A stretch of DNA of 64,000 nucleotides from assembly GCA_038526915.1 (NCBI GenBank), contig JBCBGF010000009.1, positions 62,001-126,000 of the forward strand. Reading direction: 5' to 3'. The position numbers were made by a program, and so were the translations under genes. The notes beneath the pieces were generated by a model. That model searched no databases. It saw only the letters and a program-made list of their open reading frames with translations, and was not told where the DNA came from. The DNA comes from JBCBGF01 sp038526915. GTDB taxonomy: Bacteria; Pseudomonadota; Alphaproteobacteria; Rhodobacterales; Rhodobacteraceae. This document shows positions 28,785-37,828 of this stretch, piece after piece. Numbering within the stretch: the first letter of the stretch is position 1; every line of letters starts with the position of its first letter.

Positions 28785-30470
28785 ATGACCCTGACACGTG
28801 CCAGATGCTGGTCGCTTTTAAGCTGGACCTTGTTCTTCAGCATTCTGACCAACCTCTTGATGCTGACCGGTCCGCTTTTCATGCTGCAGGTCTATGACCG
28901 TGTCTTGGGCTCGCGCTCGGAAGAGACATTGGTGGCTTTGACCGCACTGGTTGCGGCCCTTTACGTGGCCTACGCCGTGTTTGAATTCGTGCGCTCCCGG
29001 ATCGTGGCGCGTATCGGGGCCCGGTTGCAGGAAACCGGGCAGGCGTCCGTTTTTGAGGCGGTTGTGGCGCGGCCCCGTTCCGGCGGCCAACCGTCAAATG
29101 ATCTTGACGCCGTGGGGGCCGTCACCGGGTCCTCGGCCTTGGTGAATGCCCTCGATGTGCCGTGGAGCCCGCTATTCATCGCCGCGATCTTTCTGTTCCA
29201 TCCGCTGCTAGGCCTCGTCGCCGCCGCGGGGGCAGGGGCCTTGCTGATCAACGCTCTACTCAATCAGCTACTCACGTCGCGTGCCCGACGTGAGGCGCGC
29301 CGCGCCCAAGGCGCAGCGCAACACTTCAGCATGTCAGCCATGGCCGGGGCAGATGTCATTCGCGGACAAGGCATGCTGCCTGCAATGCAAGACCGTTGGG
29401 GGCAGTTGCGCGACCGGGCAATGCTGTCGGAGCTGCGCGCCGCCGATCGCAGCGGTTGGTTTACATCGGGCGGCAAAGCGTTTCGTCTGTTCCTGCAATC
29501 GGCCATTCTGGCTGTGGGTGCCTGGCTTGTGTTGCAGGGTGAGTTGACCGCGGGCGCGATGATCGCCGCGTCCATCCTTTTGGGCCGCGCGCTTGCCCCG
29601 CTCGAGCAGGTGATCGGTCAATGGGATCTGTTGCAGCGCGGGTTTGCGGCCTGGCGGGCGCTCCGTGCGCTTGTCGACAGTGTCGAACGCCAAAACGCCC
29701 AGCCCACGCCGCTGCCACGCCCCGAGGCGCGCCTTGCGGTGTCACGCGTCGCGCTGCTGCGGCCCGGTCGCGATGAGCCACTGTTGCAGGGCATCGACTT
29801 TACACTGTCGCCGGGCGAGGTTCTTGGGGTGATCGGCCCCAGTGGATCGGGCAAGTCCACCCTTGCCCGGCTGCTCGTCGGGCTGGAGCGCCCGACGACA
29901 GGCAAGATTCGCTTGGGGGGCGCATCTTTCAATCAGTATGGTCCCCAAGCCCTTGGCCAGCACATCGGTTATTTGCCACAAGAGGTTTCGCTTTTCGACG
30001 GAACCGTAGCTGAGAACATCGCGCAGATGTCGCTCAGCCCCGACCCAGGCAAGGTCCTGTCCGCTGCGCGTCGCGCGGGGATCCATGATTTTGTCCTATC
30101 GCTGCCCGCAGGATATGACACGCAGATCGGCGACGTCGCCACCCGGCTGTCCGGCGGGCAAAAACAGCGTATCGCCCTGGCGCGCGCGCTTTATGGCAAC
30201 CCAGTTCTTCTGATCCTGGATGAGCCGAACTCGGCCCTCGACGCAGACGGGTCTGATGCGTTGAACCGGGCGATCGTCGCACTGAAGGAGGCTGGCGGTG
30301 CGGCCGTGGTGATGACCCACAGGCCATCGGCCATCTCGGCCGCGGACCGGTTGATGATCATAGATAACGGCCGGATCACCGCGCTTGGGCCCAAGGCCGA
30401 GGTGTTGAAAACCATGATCAAAAACACCGCCGACATCCGCGCGGTGGTGGCCGGGGGGGCGGGTGCATGA
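28785..30470 (+). CDS. Type I secretion ABC permease/ATPase (PrtD type)
   Basis: 561 residues. The N-terminal half is a six-helix membrane domain with the PrtD-type opening (MLTGPLFMLQVYDRVLGSRSEETL) and no C39 peptidase domain. The C-terminal half is the ATPase: Walker A GPSGSGKST near residue 351, signature LSGGQKQRIALARAL near 450, Walker B LLILDEPNSALD and a switch histidine in MTHRPS. It powers one-step export of RTX proteins across both membranes. GGAGG precedes the ATG. The HlyD gene follows with an ATGA overlap. No TolC-like outer-membrane gene is present, so a TolC encoded elsewhere must serve. Confidence 0.93.
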   Translation: MTLTRARCWSLLSWTLFFSILTNLLMLTGPLFMLQVYDRVLGSRSEETLVALTALVAALYVAYAVFEFVRSRIVARIGARLQETGQASVFEAVVARPRSGGQPSNDLDAVGAVTGSSALVNALDVPWSPLFIAAIFLFHPLLGLVAAAGAGALLINALLNQLLTSRARREARRAQGAAQHFSMSAMAGADVIRGQGMLPAMQDRWGQLRDRAMLSELRAADRSGWFTSGGKAFRLFLQSAILAVGAWLVLQGELTAGAMIAASILLGRALAPLEQVIGQWDLLQRGFAAWRALRALVDSVERQNAQPTPLPRPEARLAVSRVALLRPGRDEPLLQGIDFTLSPGEVLGVIGPSGSGKSTLARLLVGLERPTTGKIRLGGASFNQYGPQALGQHIGYLPQEVSLFDGTVAENIAQMSLSPDPGKVLSAARRAGIHDFVLSLPAGYDTQIGDVATRLSGGQKQRIALARALYGNPVLLILDEPNSALDADGSDALNRAIVALKEAGGAAVVMTHRPSAISAADRLMIIDNGRITALGPKAEVLKTMIKNTADIRAVVAGGAGA

Positions 30471-31771
30471 CGATGCCTAAGCAAAAGAAAGTGACGGCAA
30501 GCGGGCCGATCCTGGCCGGCGCCGTTACCGCAGCCGCCTTGGTCGGTGGGTTGGTCGCATGGTCCGCGACGGCTGAGTTGTCGGGCGCCATCATCGCGCC
30601 CGGGATCGTGCAGGTCGAGACCGAGCGTCAGGTCGTCCAACACCCCGATGGTGGCGCGGTCAGCGCAATCCTCGTGACCGATGGCGATCGGGTCGAACAG
30701 GGCGATGTGCTGTTGCGCCTGGATGATACGTTCCTGCGCACCGAGCTTGCCATTGTCGAACGGCAGCTGGTGGAGCTCTTTGTGCGCCAGCGCCGGCTTG
30801 AGGCCGAGCGTGACCTGCGCAACACGCTTGAGCCCGGGACGGTGCCTGAGTTCACGCAAGTGAGCACGGCAGAGATGGCTGAGGCCATGGACGGCCAGCA
30901 ACAGCTGTTGTCGGCACGCATGGCCACGATGGAAGGGGAAGTGGAACAATTGCGCCGCCAGCGCGACCAGATCGACCAGCAGGTTCTTGGGCTCGAAGCA
31001 CAGTTCGCCTCGGTCACCCGGCGCCGCGCCCTTGCCGAAGAGGATATCGCGGCCCTGTCCCGTCTGTTCGAGCGCGGGCTGAGCGAGGCCCGGCCCCTCC
31101 GCAACGCCAACCGCGACGCGGCGCTGCTTGAGGGCGAGGCGGGGCAGCTCACCGCTGCGATCGCCGAAGCCCACTCACGCTCTGCGCAGCTTGCCATCGA
31201 AGAGCTGCGCCTGAGGAATGCCGTGCGCAGTGGGGCCATCGAAGAACTGCGCGACCTTGGGTTTGAGGTCATTGAGCTTGTCGAGCGGCAATTGAGCCTA
31301 AGCGAACGCCTGTCCCGCCTGGACGTACGTGCCCCTGTGTCAGGTCGCGTGTTCGAGTTGGCTGTTGGCAGTCTCAACGCCGTTGTCCAGGCGGCCGAAC
31401 CGATCCTTTATATCGTACCCGATGACCGCCCGATCCAGGTCATGGCCCGCATCCGCCCCACCGACATCGATCAGGTGCAACCGGGGCAGGACGTGAACCT
31501 GGTCTTCTCCGCCTTCGATCTGCGCACGATGCCAGAGCTTGCGGGGCGCATCCGTGTGCTCTCGGCCGATACGACACGCGATGAGCAGGGCAACGTGTTC
31601 TATGAGGCCGTGATCGAACCCAGTGGTTCGTTCCGCGACGGCCTTGGCGACAACGAGGTCATCCCCGGAATGCCAGTGGAGAACTTCATCGTAACTGAGC
31701 AACGCACGCCGCTTGATTACCTCGTCCAGCCGCTCGCAGTATATTTCAACCGAGCGCTGCGGGAGGGATAG
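30467..31771 (+). CDS. HlyD-family type I secretion periplasmic adaptor
   Basis: 434 residues. The short cytoplasmic start is followed by one membrane helix (about residues 11-40, ILAGAVTAAALVGGLVAW) and a biotinyl/lipoyl-like half (VQHPDGGAVSAILVTDGDRVEQGDVLLRLDD). Next comes a long coiled coil (about 90-280, rich in RLEAERDLR and EGEAGQLTAAIAEA), the second lipoyl half (LDVRAPVSGRVFELAV) and a beta-barrel domain ending EQRTPLDYLVQPL. It bridges the inner-membrane ABC exporter and the TolC channel. Its ATG overlaps the ABC gene stop (ATGA), showing translational coupling. Confidence 0.93.
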   Translation: MTMPKQKKVTASGPILAGAVTAAALVGGLVAWSATAELSGAIIAPGIVQVETERQVVQHPDGGAVSAILVTDGDRVEQGDVLLRLDDTFLRTELAIVERQLVELFVRQRRLEAERDLRNTLEPGTVPEFTQVSTAEMAEAMDGQQQLLSARMATMEGEVEQLRRQRDQIDQQVLGLEAQFASVTRRRALAEEDIAALSRLFERGLSEARPLRNANRDAALLEGEAGQLTAAIAEAHSRSAQLAIEELRLRNAVRSGAIEELRDLGFEVIELVERQLSLSERLSRLDVRAPVSGRVFELAVGSLNAVVQAAEPILYIVPDDRPIQVMARIRPTDIDQVQPGQDVNLVFSAFDLRTMPELAGRIRVLSADTTRDEQGNVFYEAVIEPSGSFRDGLGDNEVIPGMPVENFIVTEQRTPLDYLVQPLAVYFNRALREG

Positions 31772-31959
31772 GTTGGAGCGGCGGCGGAGTGGGTCGTTGC
31801 CACTGAGCGTTTTGGCCTGATCTAGGCGAGGCGCGTTCCCTGCTTGGGCGCAGCAGGAACGGCGCTATCTGAAAACCACACAGACAAGACGACCGTTTCA
31901 CAGAACGCTCCGCCTAAAGAGTATCTGCAGGCAATGAGATTGTCGGCGAACGCATGAGA

Positions 31960-32352
31960 AGCCTCGGTGCCGTCTCACCATCTGCTTTGAGGCTTGGATC
32001 AACTTGCGGAGCACGCAAAGAGGCCCAAAACTTGCAGGATAGGCGGTGCCAGGCTGGCCTCGGTGCTCGATATCAAGCTGATCCGCAATTACCCCGGATC
32101 GCCGTTGGAGAACGGGTTCAACGAGCGGTTCAATGGACCGAGCAACGGGAGTTTCTCAGTGCGGCTTCGTTCACGACTATCGAGCAAGCAATGATCGTCA
32201 TCAATCACTGGATCAAACAGCACATCCACACCTGTCCGCATCAGGCACTCAACATACGGCCACCGGTCCCGGAAACTATCTTGGAGAAAAGGCCGATTAA
32301 GGCTTCACGGACATGGGGCTGGACGACAGATACTCCGATCTTAGGTTTATGA
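31960..32352 (+). pseudogene. Frameshifted IS3-type transposase (integrase core) remnant
   Basis: Two reading frames together give the C-terminal part of an IS3-family OrfB integrase. One frame reads GSPLENGFNERFNG from about 32096; another, from about 32145, reads REFLSAASFTTIEQAMIVINHWIKQ, HTCPHQALNIRPP and VPETI. The canonical pattern is SPxENGYxExFNGxxRxE...E followed by YNxxRPHxxLxYxxPxE. The frame changes near 32136-32145, and the upstream catalytic part and the orfA frame are missing, so it cannot make transposase. I could not identify terminal inverted repeats. The left boundary is approximate. Confidence 0.7.
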
Positions 32353-32410
32353 TGCGAGGCCTTGTGCGCAAAGCATCAGTGGTCCACCTAGTTCAATTGG
32401 TCACCCCGAA

Positions 32411-32968
32411 GTGCCCGGACACATTGCGCGTGGGGCAGAGTGGTCGATCGCATTTTCAAACCCGCAATACATCCGCGAGATCGTGGAGAATGGGCGCTGC
32501 GCCCGTGGGGTTGAGAGGCTCGGGTTTTCGCCGCTCGCTTTTGCGATGCGCGGAACGAATTGCGAAGCACCGACTGAGACTACCGAAGGGATCGCGCGCT
32601 TTATTCTGAATTGTAAAGAAATCGCTATCACGGAGGCAGGAACAAGTGGCGCGCAGTTCCATCGGTTGCTGGAGGCGCTGGGGATCGCCGATGAGATGCG
32701 GGGCAGGGTCCGCCTGATGCCGGGCGGAGGCCCGATGGCAGCCCTTAAAGGCGGTGACGTTGATGTCGCGGCCCTGCCGCTCACGAATATCGCTCCGGTC
32801 GAAGGCGTCACCGCCCGTGTATTCTGCCCGCGAGCGCTCGATGTACACATAGATCTCATGTTCTGCCTGCGTGCCGGGGTGCATCCGGGTGCCGAACGAC
32901 TTGCGCTTTGGATCCGGGATGCTGAACGGCGGGTGACGCTTGAAAAGCTAGGGTTACGTCCGATCTAG
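32411..32968 (+). pseudogene. 5'-truncated ModA-like substrate-binding protein
   Basis: The 185 readable residues match the middle and C-terminal parts of molybdate-type periplasmic binding proteins: SNPQYIREIVENG, AFAMRG, then ITEAGTSGAQFHRLLEALGIADEMRGR (ModA pattern AGTSGxHFxxxLxxLGI) and GGGPMAALKGGDVDVAALPL. The signal peptide and about the first 70 residues are absent. The missing 5' end abuts the IS3 remnant, so insertion followed by decay probably destroyed the gene. No ModB or ModC gene is nearby. The nominal GTG start at 32411 is probably not used. Confidence 0.65.
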
Positions 32969-32988
32969 GCCGGATCAATCGGCTTAAG

Positions 32989-34278
32989 TTACTCGCCGTG
33001 CAGCATTTCTTGACGCACCAATTGCGCCGCTCCGACGGCGGCCTCGCCAAACTGTGCCTCCACGACCGGAACGCCCAGAACACGAGACCTGATCGCGGTC
33101 CACGTTGCGTTTTTTGCGCCGCCACCGGCGGTAATGACTTGTGAGGGCGGCTTGGCGCCACGTTCGACCATGATCTGGTAGGAACGCTTTTCGATGCGGG
33201 CCATGCTTTCCAGAAGGCCATGCAGGAATTCCACGTCGCTTTCCGGGCGAGGCGTCAGTCGGGGCAGAAGATCGGGGTCGTTGACGGGAAAACGTTCGCC
33301 TTTTTTCGGAAGGGGGTAGTAGTCCAGCGGGCTTTCGACCGTTGGGTCGATCTCGGAAGACAGGCGTTCAATCGCCTCCACCGGGAAAAGGCTGCGGAGG
33401 ACACCACCACCGGTATTTGAGGCGCCCCCCACCAGCCAGATGCCCCCGACGCGGTGGGCGTAGAGGCCCAGCGCGGGATCGTCGATCCGCTGATCCGAAC
33501 AGAGCTTCACCGCGAGGGTCGTACCGAGAGACGTGACAGCAGCCCCGGGAACGGCAGGCGCGGCAGCGAGGAAGGCCGCGATACTGTCGGTGGTTCCGGC
33601 ATGGACAACAAGATCGTCAGGCAGTCCAAGCTTGGCCGCCACATCCGCCGCGATCCGGTCCAGCGGCGCGCCCGGGGCGACGGGTTTCGGCAGGATGGTC
33701 ACCGGGATGGGCAGATCGGCCATCCAGTCGGGCCAATCCGCGCCGGTGGGGTCGTATCCGGTCTTCAGCGCATTGTTGAAATCCGTTGCACCCCCGCGCC
33801 CCAGAAGTCGAGCGGTAATGAAATCGGCCTGATGGAGAAGGTGGGCCGCGCGCCCTGCTTGATCCTCGGCCACGAGCCTGAGTGCACGGGACAGTGCCGA
33901 CGATGGCCCACGCGCTACATGCGGGTTGGGAACAATTCGGGCGATTTCTTCGGCCTCAGCTACAAAGCCCCCGTCATCGTACATCAGCGCCCGGGTGACT
34001 GGCACGAGATCGGTGTCTGTGAGGACGAGGCTTCCGGACGTGCCGTCCACTGCAAGGCCTGCAATTTGAGATGGGTCGATGCCCTCAGCGCGCAGTGCTC
34101 CGATCTGCGCACCGATGCAGTCCATCACCGCTGCCCACCACAGGTCCGGGTTGCGTCGGTCCTGTTCCCCCACGCCGTAGGTGCCCCGAGCCATTGATAC
34201 GACCGCGCCGCCCTCATTGAGGACGGCGGTTCGCACGCCCGATGTGCCTAGGTCGATCCCGAGAGCGAGTCGTGTCAT
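32989..34278 (-). CDS. FGGY-family carbohydrate kinase
   Basis: 429 residues. The N-terminal ATP-binding half starts MTRLALGIDLGTSGVRTAVL; AVDGTSGSLVL and MYDDGG follow. The C-terminal half shows SLGTTLAVKL, GGASNTGGGVL and TAGGGAKNATWTAIRSRVLG, which are FGGY phosphate- and adenosine-binding segments. FGGY kinases phosphorylate ketoses or sugar alcohols. The short length and the YDD segment resemble ribulokinase-like pentulose kinases rather than xylulose or glycerol kinases. The substrate is not determined. It is last in a four-gene minus-strand operon after MBL, HAD and class II aldolase genes, and its ATG overlaps the aldolase stop. Together they suggest phosphorylation then aldol cleavage, or the reverse order. 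Confidence 0.88.
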   Translation of the reverse strand: MTRLALGIDLGTSGVRTAVLNEGGAVVSMARGTYGVGEQDRRNPDLWWAAVMDCIGAQIGALRAEGIDPSQIAGLAVDGTSGSLVLTDTDLVPVTRALMYDDGGFVAEAEEIARIVPNPHVARGPSSALSRALRLVAEDQAGRAAHLLHQADFITARLLGRGGATDFNNALKTGYDPTGADWPDWMADLPIPVTILPKPVAPGAPLDRIAADVAAKLGLPDDLVVHAGTTDSIAAFLAAAPAVPGAAVTSLGTTLAVKLCSDQRIDDPALGLYAHRVGGIWLVGGASNTGGGVLRSLFPVEAIERLSSEIDPTVESPLDYYPLPKKGERFPVNDPDLLPRLTPRPESDVEFLHGLLESMARIEKRSYQIMVERGAKPPSQVITAGGGAKNATWTAIRSRVLGVPVVEAQFGEAAVGAAQLVRQEMLHGE

Positions 34279-35249
34279 TGTCGGGCCGCCAGCGCCTGGC
34301 GATATTTCTCGGCATCCCAGTTCAAGAGCTCGGCTTCGGCTTTGGCCCCGATGGCCTCGGCCGTCCAGTCGCCTGGAAGCCGGATGAGAAGATCGGACAG
34401 GCAGGTAAGCATGGCGCGCTGGGACGGGGTGGCGCCATCACGAAGGGCCACGCCGACCCCCTCAATTAGGATGGCGGGCGGGTTGGCCGGGGTGTCCGCC
34501 GCGGGCAAGGCGGGCCCCAGAAAGACCACATGGTCGGGATAGTAGGATCCCGACACGGCCAGGTCTGCGGCCCGATCATCCCGCGCGATCCAGCTCTCAG
34601 CAGTCCAGGCAAAGCCATCGGGCGGGGCGGTTTCTGGCAGAGACTTGTCGACAAAATGCAGGGGCATCGACAGGCGCGCCTCGACCTCTTCTGTCAAGGC
34701 ACTGGTGCTCTCGACGTCTTCGCCGCAAATGATCAGGCCGTGGTTTTCCAGAACGAAGACGCGCGTGTCGTCTTTTGCATGGGCCAGGATTTGGCCGGTC
34801 AGCGGGAGGCCCGGTTTGGCATAGGGCACGCGCACGAAGGGCAGACCGGCAAGTTTGTCGTCCAGAGCGATCCGGCCCTCGGGCGAAACGGCGTGGACCA
34901 GCGTTGCGATGGAGTGGGTATGCGCGATCACTGGCCAGGGAAGTGCTGCGTGGAACGTCGTCTCGATAGACGGGCGGAGGCCAAGTTCGGGGTCGAGGAC
35001 GGTGTCTTTGCAGCTTCCATCGCCTGCCTTGCCGCTGGCTTCAGCCCGGGCCCTGGCGATGCTAACGGCCACGAAGATGTCGCGCGCCTCGGCCTCGGCC
35101 AGTTCGGTGCCGGACGCCTTGATCCACATGACCTCACCCGTTTTGATCGAGGTGTTACCACCCGGGCCCTGCACGCGCAGCGGATCCTGACCCAGTTGGG
35201 CCGAGAGACGGCGAAAGTCGGCGAAACCGTCAGGATGTGTCAGGGTCAT
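34275..35249 (-). CDS. Class II aldolase/adducin family protein, long form
   Basis: 324 residues. Class II aldolase landmarks are present: GPGGNTSIK near residue 30 (phosphate-binding), IKASGTEL, the zinc-ligand pair HTHS near 112, and ENHG near 169. Zn-dependent class II enzymes cleave phosphorylated ketoses to dihydroxyacetone phosphate plus an aldehyde, or decarboxylate or epimerise related sugar acids. Residues after about 220 form an extra C-terminal part not found in the 200-230 residue aldolases such as the one at 43422-44099. The gene overlaps its neighbours by 4 bases on both sides (ATGA), so it is tightly coupled to the kinase. Confidence 0.85.
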   Translation of the reverse strand: MTLTHPDGFADFRRLSAQLGQDPLRVQGPGGNTSIKTGEVMWIKASGTELAEAEARDIFVAVSIARARAEASGKAGDGSCKDTVLDPELGLRPSIETTFHAALPWPVIAHTHSIATLVHAVSPEGRIALDDKLAGLPFVRVPYAKPGLPLTGQILAHAKDDTRVFVLENHGLIICGEDVESTSALTEEVEARLSMPLHFVDKSLPETAPPDGFAWTAESWIARDDRAADLAVSGSYYPDHVVFLGPALPAADTPANPPAILIEGVGVALRDGATPSQRAMLTCLSDLLIRLPGDWTAEAIGAKAEAELLNWDAEKYRQALAARQ

Positions 35250-36091
35250 TGGAGCCTCGGGAGTGTGAAGTCGGGTGCGGGTACTGCGCTTTCGGTGACA
35301 AGGGCGGCAAGCGCGTTGTCCGGGTTGTCATTGGCGAAGTGGCGCGCGTGAAGCCCACCTTCCACAAAGGCGGTGGACCATCCGGCTTTGTGTCCGCCTG
35401 CGATGTCATGCTCAAGGCTATCGCCCACCATGAGCAACCGTTCAGGCGCGGCTTGCAGGGCCAATTCGAGGGCACGGAACACTGGAAGATGTGGTTTACC
35501 ATAGAACCGGACGGTGCCACCTGCGTCGGCGTGCGCGTGCGCCAGGGCACCGGGTGAGACAACGACCTGCCCGTCCGCGCGGGGCGACGCGCGGTCGGGG
35601 TTGGTGCAAATGACCGGCTGGCCTGACGCCATCGCAGTGGCGAGAACGCCTTCAAACTCGGAACTGTCCACGCCGTCGGGCAAACCCATGAGCAGGATGG
35701 CCTCCGCCTCGGCGGGATCCGCAACAAGCGTGACGTCCAGCCCGTCTGCCCAGACCTGCGCATCGCCGGGCGCGCGTTCGATCGGAAACAAGCGCCGCTC
35801 CGCAATCCGTCCCGCCGCGATGTCCTGCCACAGCGCCTCGCCTGAAGTCATGACCTGCGCGAACAGCGCGTGGGGAAAGCCCATGGCCGCAATCCGCGCG
35901 GCATTCGGGGCGGACCGCTTGCCCGAGTTGGACAGCACCGCGAAACGGGTGCCCTCCGCCTGCAGAGCGGTGAGGGTGGCAGGGGCGTCTGGATAGGGGA
36001 CGGACCCGTTGTGCAACACACCCCACTGGTCGAGGACGATGGCGTCGTACTGGTCCGCGACCTCGGCGAGGCTGGCAAGCCGGCGGGTCAT
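35246..36091 (-). CDS. HAD-superfamily class IIA hydrolase, TIGR01459 type
   Basis: 281 residues. Motif I is AIVLDQWGVLHNG (nucleophile Asp near residue 20; the D-x-W form is typical of TIGR01459). Motif II is FAVLSNSGKRS, the motif III lysine is in FYGKPHLPVF, and motif IV is LMVGDSLEHDIAGG. Class IIA HAD enzymes include NagD-like and 4-nitrophenylphosphatase-like phosphatases acting on small sugar or nucleotide phosphates. In this operon it could remove phosphate from a pathway intermediate or a dead-end side product. It starts 4 bases after the MBL gene stop and ends overlapping the aldolase start. Confidence 0.87.
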   Translation of the reverse strand: MTRRLASLAEVADQYDAIVLDQWGVLHNGSVPYPDAPATLTALQAEGTRFAVLSNSGKRSAPNAARIAAMGFPHALFAQVMTSGEALWQDIAAGRIAERRLFPIERAPGDAQVWADGLDVTLVADPAEAEAILLMGLPDGVDSSEFEGVLATAMASGQPVICTNPDRASPRADGQVVVSPGALAHAHADAGGTVRFYGKPHLPVFRALELALQAAPERLLMVGDSLEHDIAGGHKAGWSTAFVEGGLHARHFANDNPDNALAALVTESAVPAPDFTLPRLQ

Positions 36092-36095
36092 CGCA

Positions 36096-37031
36096 TCAAC
36101 TTTCGGCCATCTCCTTGGGGTCTTTGAGCCCGGAAAGGTACGATTCCGCTTCCTCCACGGTCATCGCAGGCGCGGCTTTGTGCACGGTGCCTGCGGGCAT
36201 GTCGCCGAAATAGAACTTCATACCGGGGATGTGTTGGCGCCGATTGCGGAGCGGCATGCCCTCATATGGGAAAACGTCCGAGCGTTCGTTGGCAACCGCG
36301 TCGTGGCAGGGCAGAACGTAATCGGCGCGCTTGTCGATCTCTTCCACCGATTTCCAGCCTTCGTAGGAATTTACAAAGCGGGCGGGCACCCAATAGCGCC
36401 AGCCCTCGGCCGGGTTGGGTTCCAAGTTGCGTTCGACAAAGATCGCGTCGCCTGCGACGACGATATCGCCCATCGAGGTGGCCACGGTGACAGCCATATG
36501 GCCCACCGAATGCCCCGGCGTATGGAACATCGTGATACCGGGCAGCACTTCGCATTCATCGGCTACCACTTCGAAAACACAGCCGGTATAGGCCGGTTCG
36601 ATGCCCAGATAGCCGCTTTCATAGGTGCGGTAATAGAGCGGCAGTGGGTTGAACGCCATTTCGATCTCGGCCTTGGGCGCGATATAGCGGGCGTTCTTGA
36701 ATTCCTTCATGTTTTGCACGTGGTCCCAGTGCAGATGGGTGAAGACGATCGCGTCGATCTCATCGGGATGCACGCCGAGCTTTTGCTCAAGGTGTTCGTG
36801 CACCTGAAGGCAGCCGCGCTTGTCGCATTTGTGGTGGTACTTGGTCGCGCGCTCTTCGTCGCAAAGGCCCGTATCGATTAGGATCTTATGCTCGCCCGTG
36901 TCGACGTAGTGGCAATAGACGGGGTTCCAGTACTTCTTGCCGGCAGGCCCCTTCCAGAAAATGTAGGTGCCAAGGTCGGCTTCGAGCCACCCTGTGTTGA
37001 TCGGGTAAATCTTGGTCTCTTGCACGCCCAT
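36096..37031 (-). CDS. MBL-fold hydrolase, N-acyl-homoserine-lactonase-like family
   Basis: 311 residues from the ATG at 37031, supported by GGAGGG 5 bases upstream; a 15-codon extension lacks a start signal. Metallo-beta-lactamase ligands are visible: FTHLHWDHVQN near residue 97 (HxHxDH), HTPGHSVGHMAV near 170, GDAIF and the late CHDAVA. The family is named after AHL lactonases, but many members open other lactones. In an operon with a sugar kinase, aldolases and a sugar ABC transporter, hydrolysis of a sugar lactone is more likely than quorum quenching. That is inference. It is the first gene of the minus-strand catabolic operon, 86 bp after the GntR gene. Confidence 0.85.
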   Translation of the reverse strand: MGVQETKIYPINTGWLEADLGTYIFWKGPAGKKYWNPVYCHYVDTGEHKILIDTGLCDEERATKYHHKCDKRGCLQVHEHLEQKLGVHPDEIDAIVFTHLHWDHVQNMKEFKNARYIAPKAEIEMAFNPLPLYYRTYESGYLGIEPAYTGCVFEVVADECEVLPGITMFHTPGHSVGHMAVTVATSMGDIVVAGDAIFVERNLEPNPAEGWRYWVPARFVNSYEGWKSVEEIDKRADYVLPCHDAVANERSDVFPYEGMPLRNRRQHIPGMKFYFGDMPAGTVHKAAPAMTVEEAESYLSGLKDPKEMAES

Positions 37032-37117
37032 CGGGCCCTCCCCAGGTGGTGACTCGTCTTTTGCATACAGAAGCACTCAAAAGAATGCATGTGCAAGCCA
37101 AAACCTAGGATTCGGCG

Positions 37118-37774
37118 CTAGTTCGCCTCAAGTGTCCGTAGAAAACTCTCTGTCATATGGGCGCGCATGCCGTCGGAAGCGGTTTTCGAATCCTCGGAGA
37201 ATATCCCAGCGATCAGTTCTTCATGGCTCTCGGCCGAGGCGATAAGGTCGGATTTTGAGGCGAACTTCTTGGCGCGGAACGGGCCCGTTTTGCGTCGGAA
37301 GTCGGCGGCCATTTCGGCGATATAGGGGTTGCCGGTGGCGCGATAAATCGCCTGGTGGAAGCGTTCGTTGGCGCGCATGTAGCGATGGAAGTCGCCGCTT
37401 TCGGCGGCAGCGATGCAGCCCGCCTGCGCGCGCTCGATCTCGGCACGGCTGAGGAGGGATAGGCGCTGTGCGGCGATCCGGGCGCATGTGGCTTCAATTT
37501 CGTGCATTGCTTCAAAGATTTGCGCCAGTTCCTCGCGTGTGTACTCGGCAACACGCACGCCGCGCTTCTCGCCTTGCACCAGGATATCCTGTGCCGCCAG
37601 CCGGGTCAGAGCTTCGCGCACCGGGGTGCGGGATACGCCGAAGCGTTCGGTTAGCGTGACCTCATCCAATCGCTCGCCCGGTTGTAGGGCACCACTTGCG
37701 ATGTCTTCCATCAAGGCGGCTTCGATGCGCTGAACGGCGGTGCTGCGGCTGGTGCGCGGGGATTGATCATTCAT
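37118..37774 (-). CDS. GntR-family regulator, FCD-type
   Basis: 218 residues. The N-terminal winged helix (about 12-80) shows the GntR pattern: IASGALQPGERLDEVTLTERFGVSRTPVREALTRLAAQDIL. The C-terminal FCD domain (about 85-210) has metal-binding-type histidines in EANERFHQAIYRATGNP-like sequence and ESHEELI. Such proteins respond to sugar acids or other carboxylates. It is divergent from the ABC transporter operon and directly upstream of the catabolic operon on its own strand, so it is the likely regulator of both. A pair of 10-bp direct repeats in the divergent promoter is its candidate operator. Confidence 0.92.
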   Translation of the reverse strand: MNDQSPRTSRSTAVQRIEAALMEDIASGALQPGERLDEVTLTERFGVSRTPVREALTRLAAQDILVQGEKRGVRVAEYTREELAQIFEAMHEIEATCARIAAQRLSLLSRAEIERAQAGCIAAAESGDFHRYMRANERFHQAIYRATGNPYIAEMAADFRRKTGPFRAKKFASKSDLIASAESHEELIAGIFSEDSKTASDGMRAHMTESFLRTLEAN

Positions 37775-37828
37775 CAGTGGATCGTCCTTTAGTCCTCTTC
37801 AGCATACAACCTTACCTGACGCTTGGCA

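Noticed and set aside
36096..37031. Quorum-quenching function for the lactonase-like protein
   Set aside because: The family name suggests AHL lactonase, but operon context with sugar kinase, aldolases and sugar ABC transporter favours a sugar lactone; no LuxI/LuxR gene is present.
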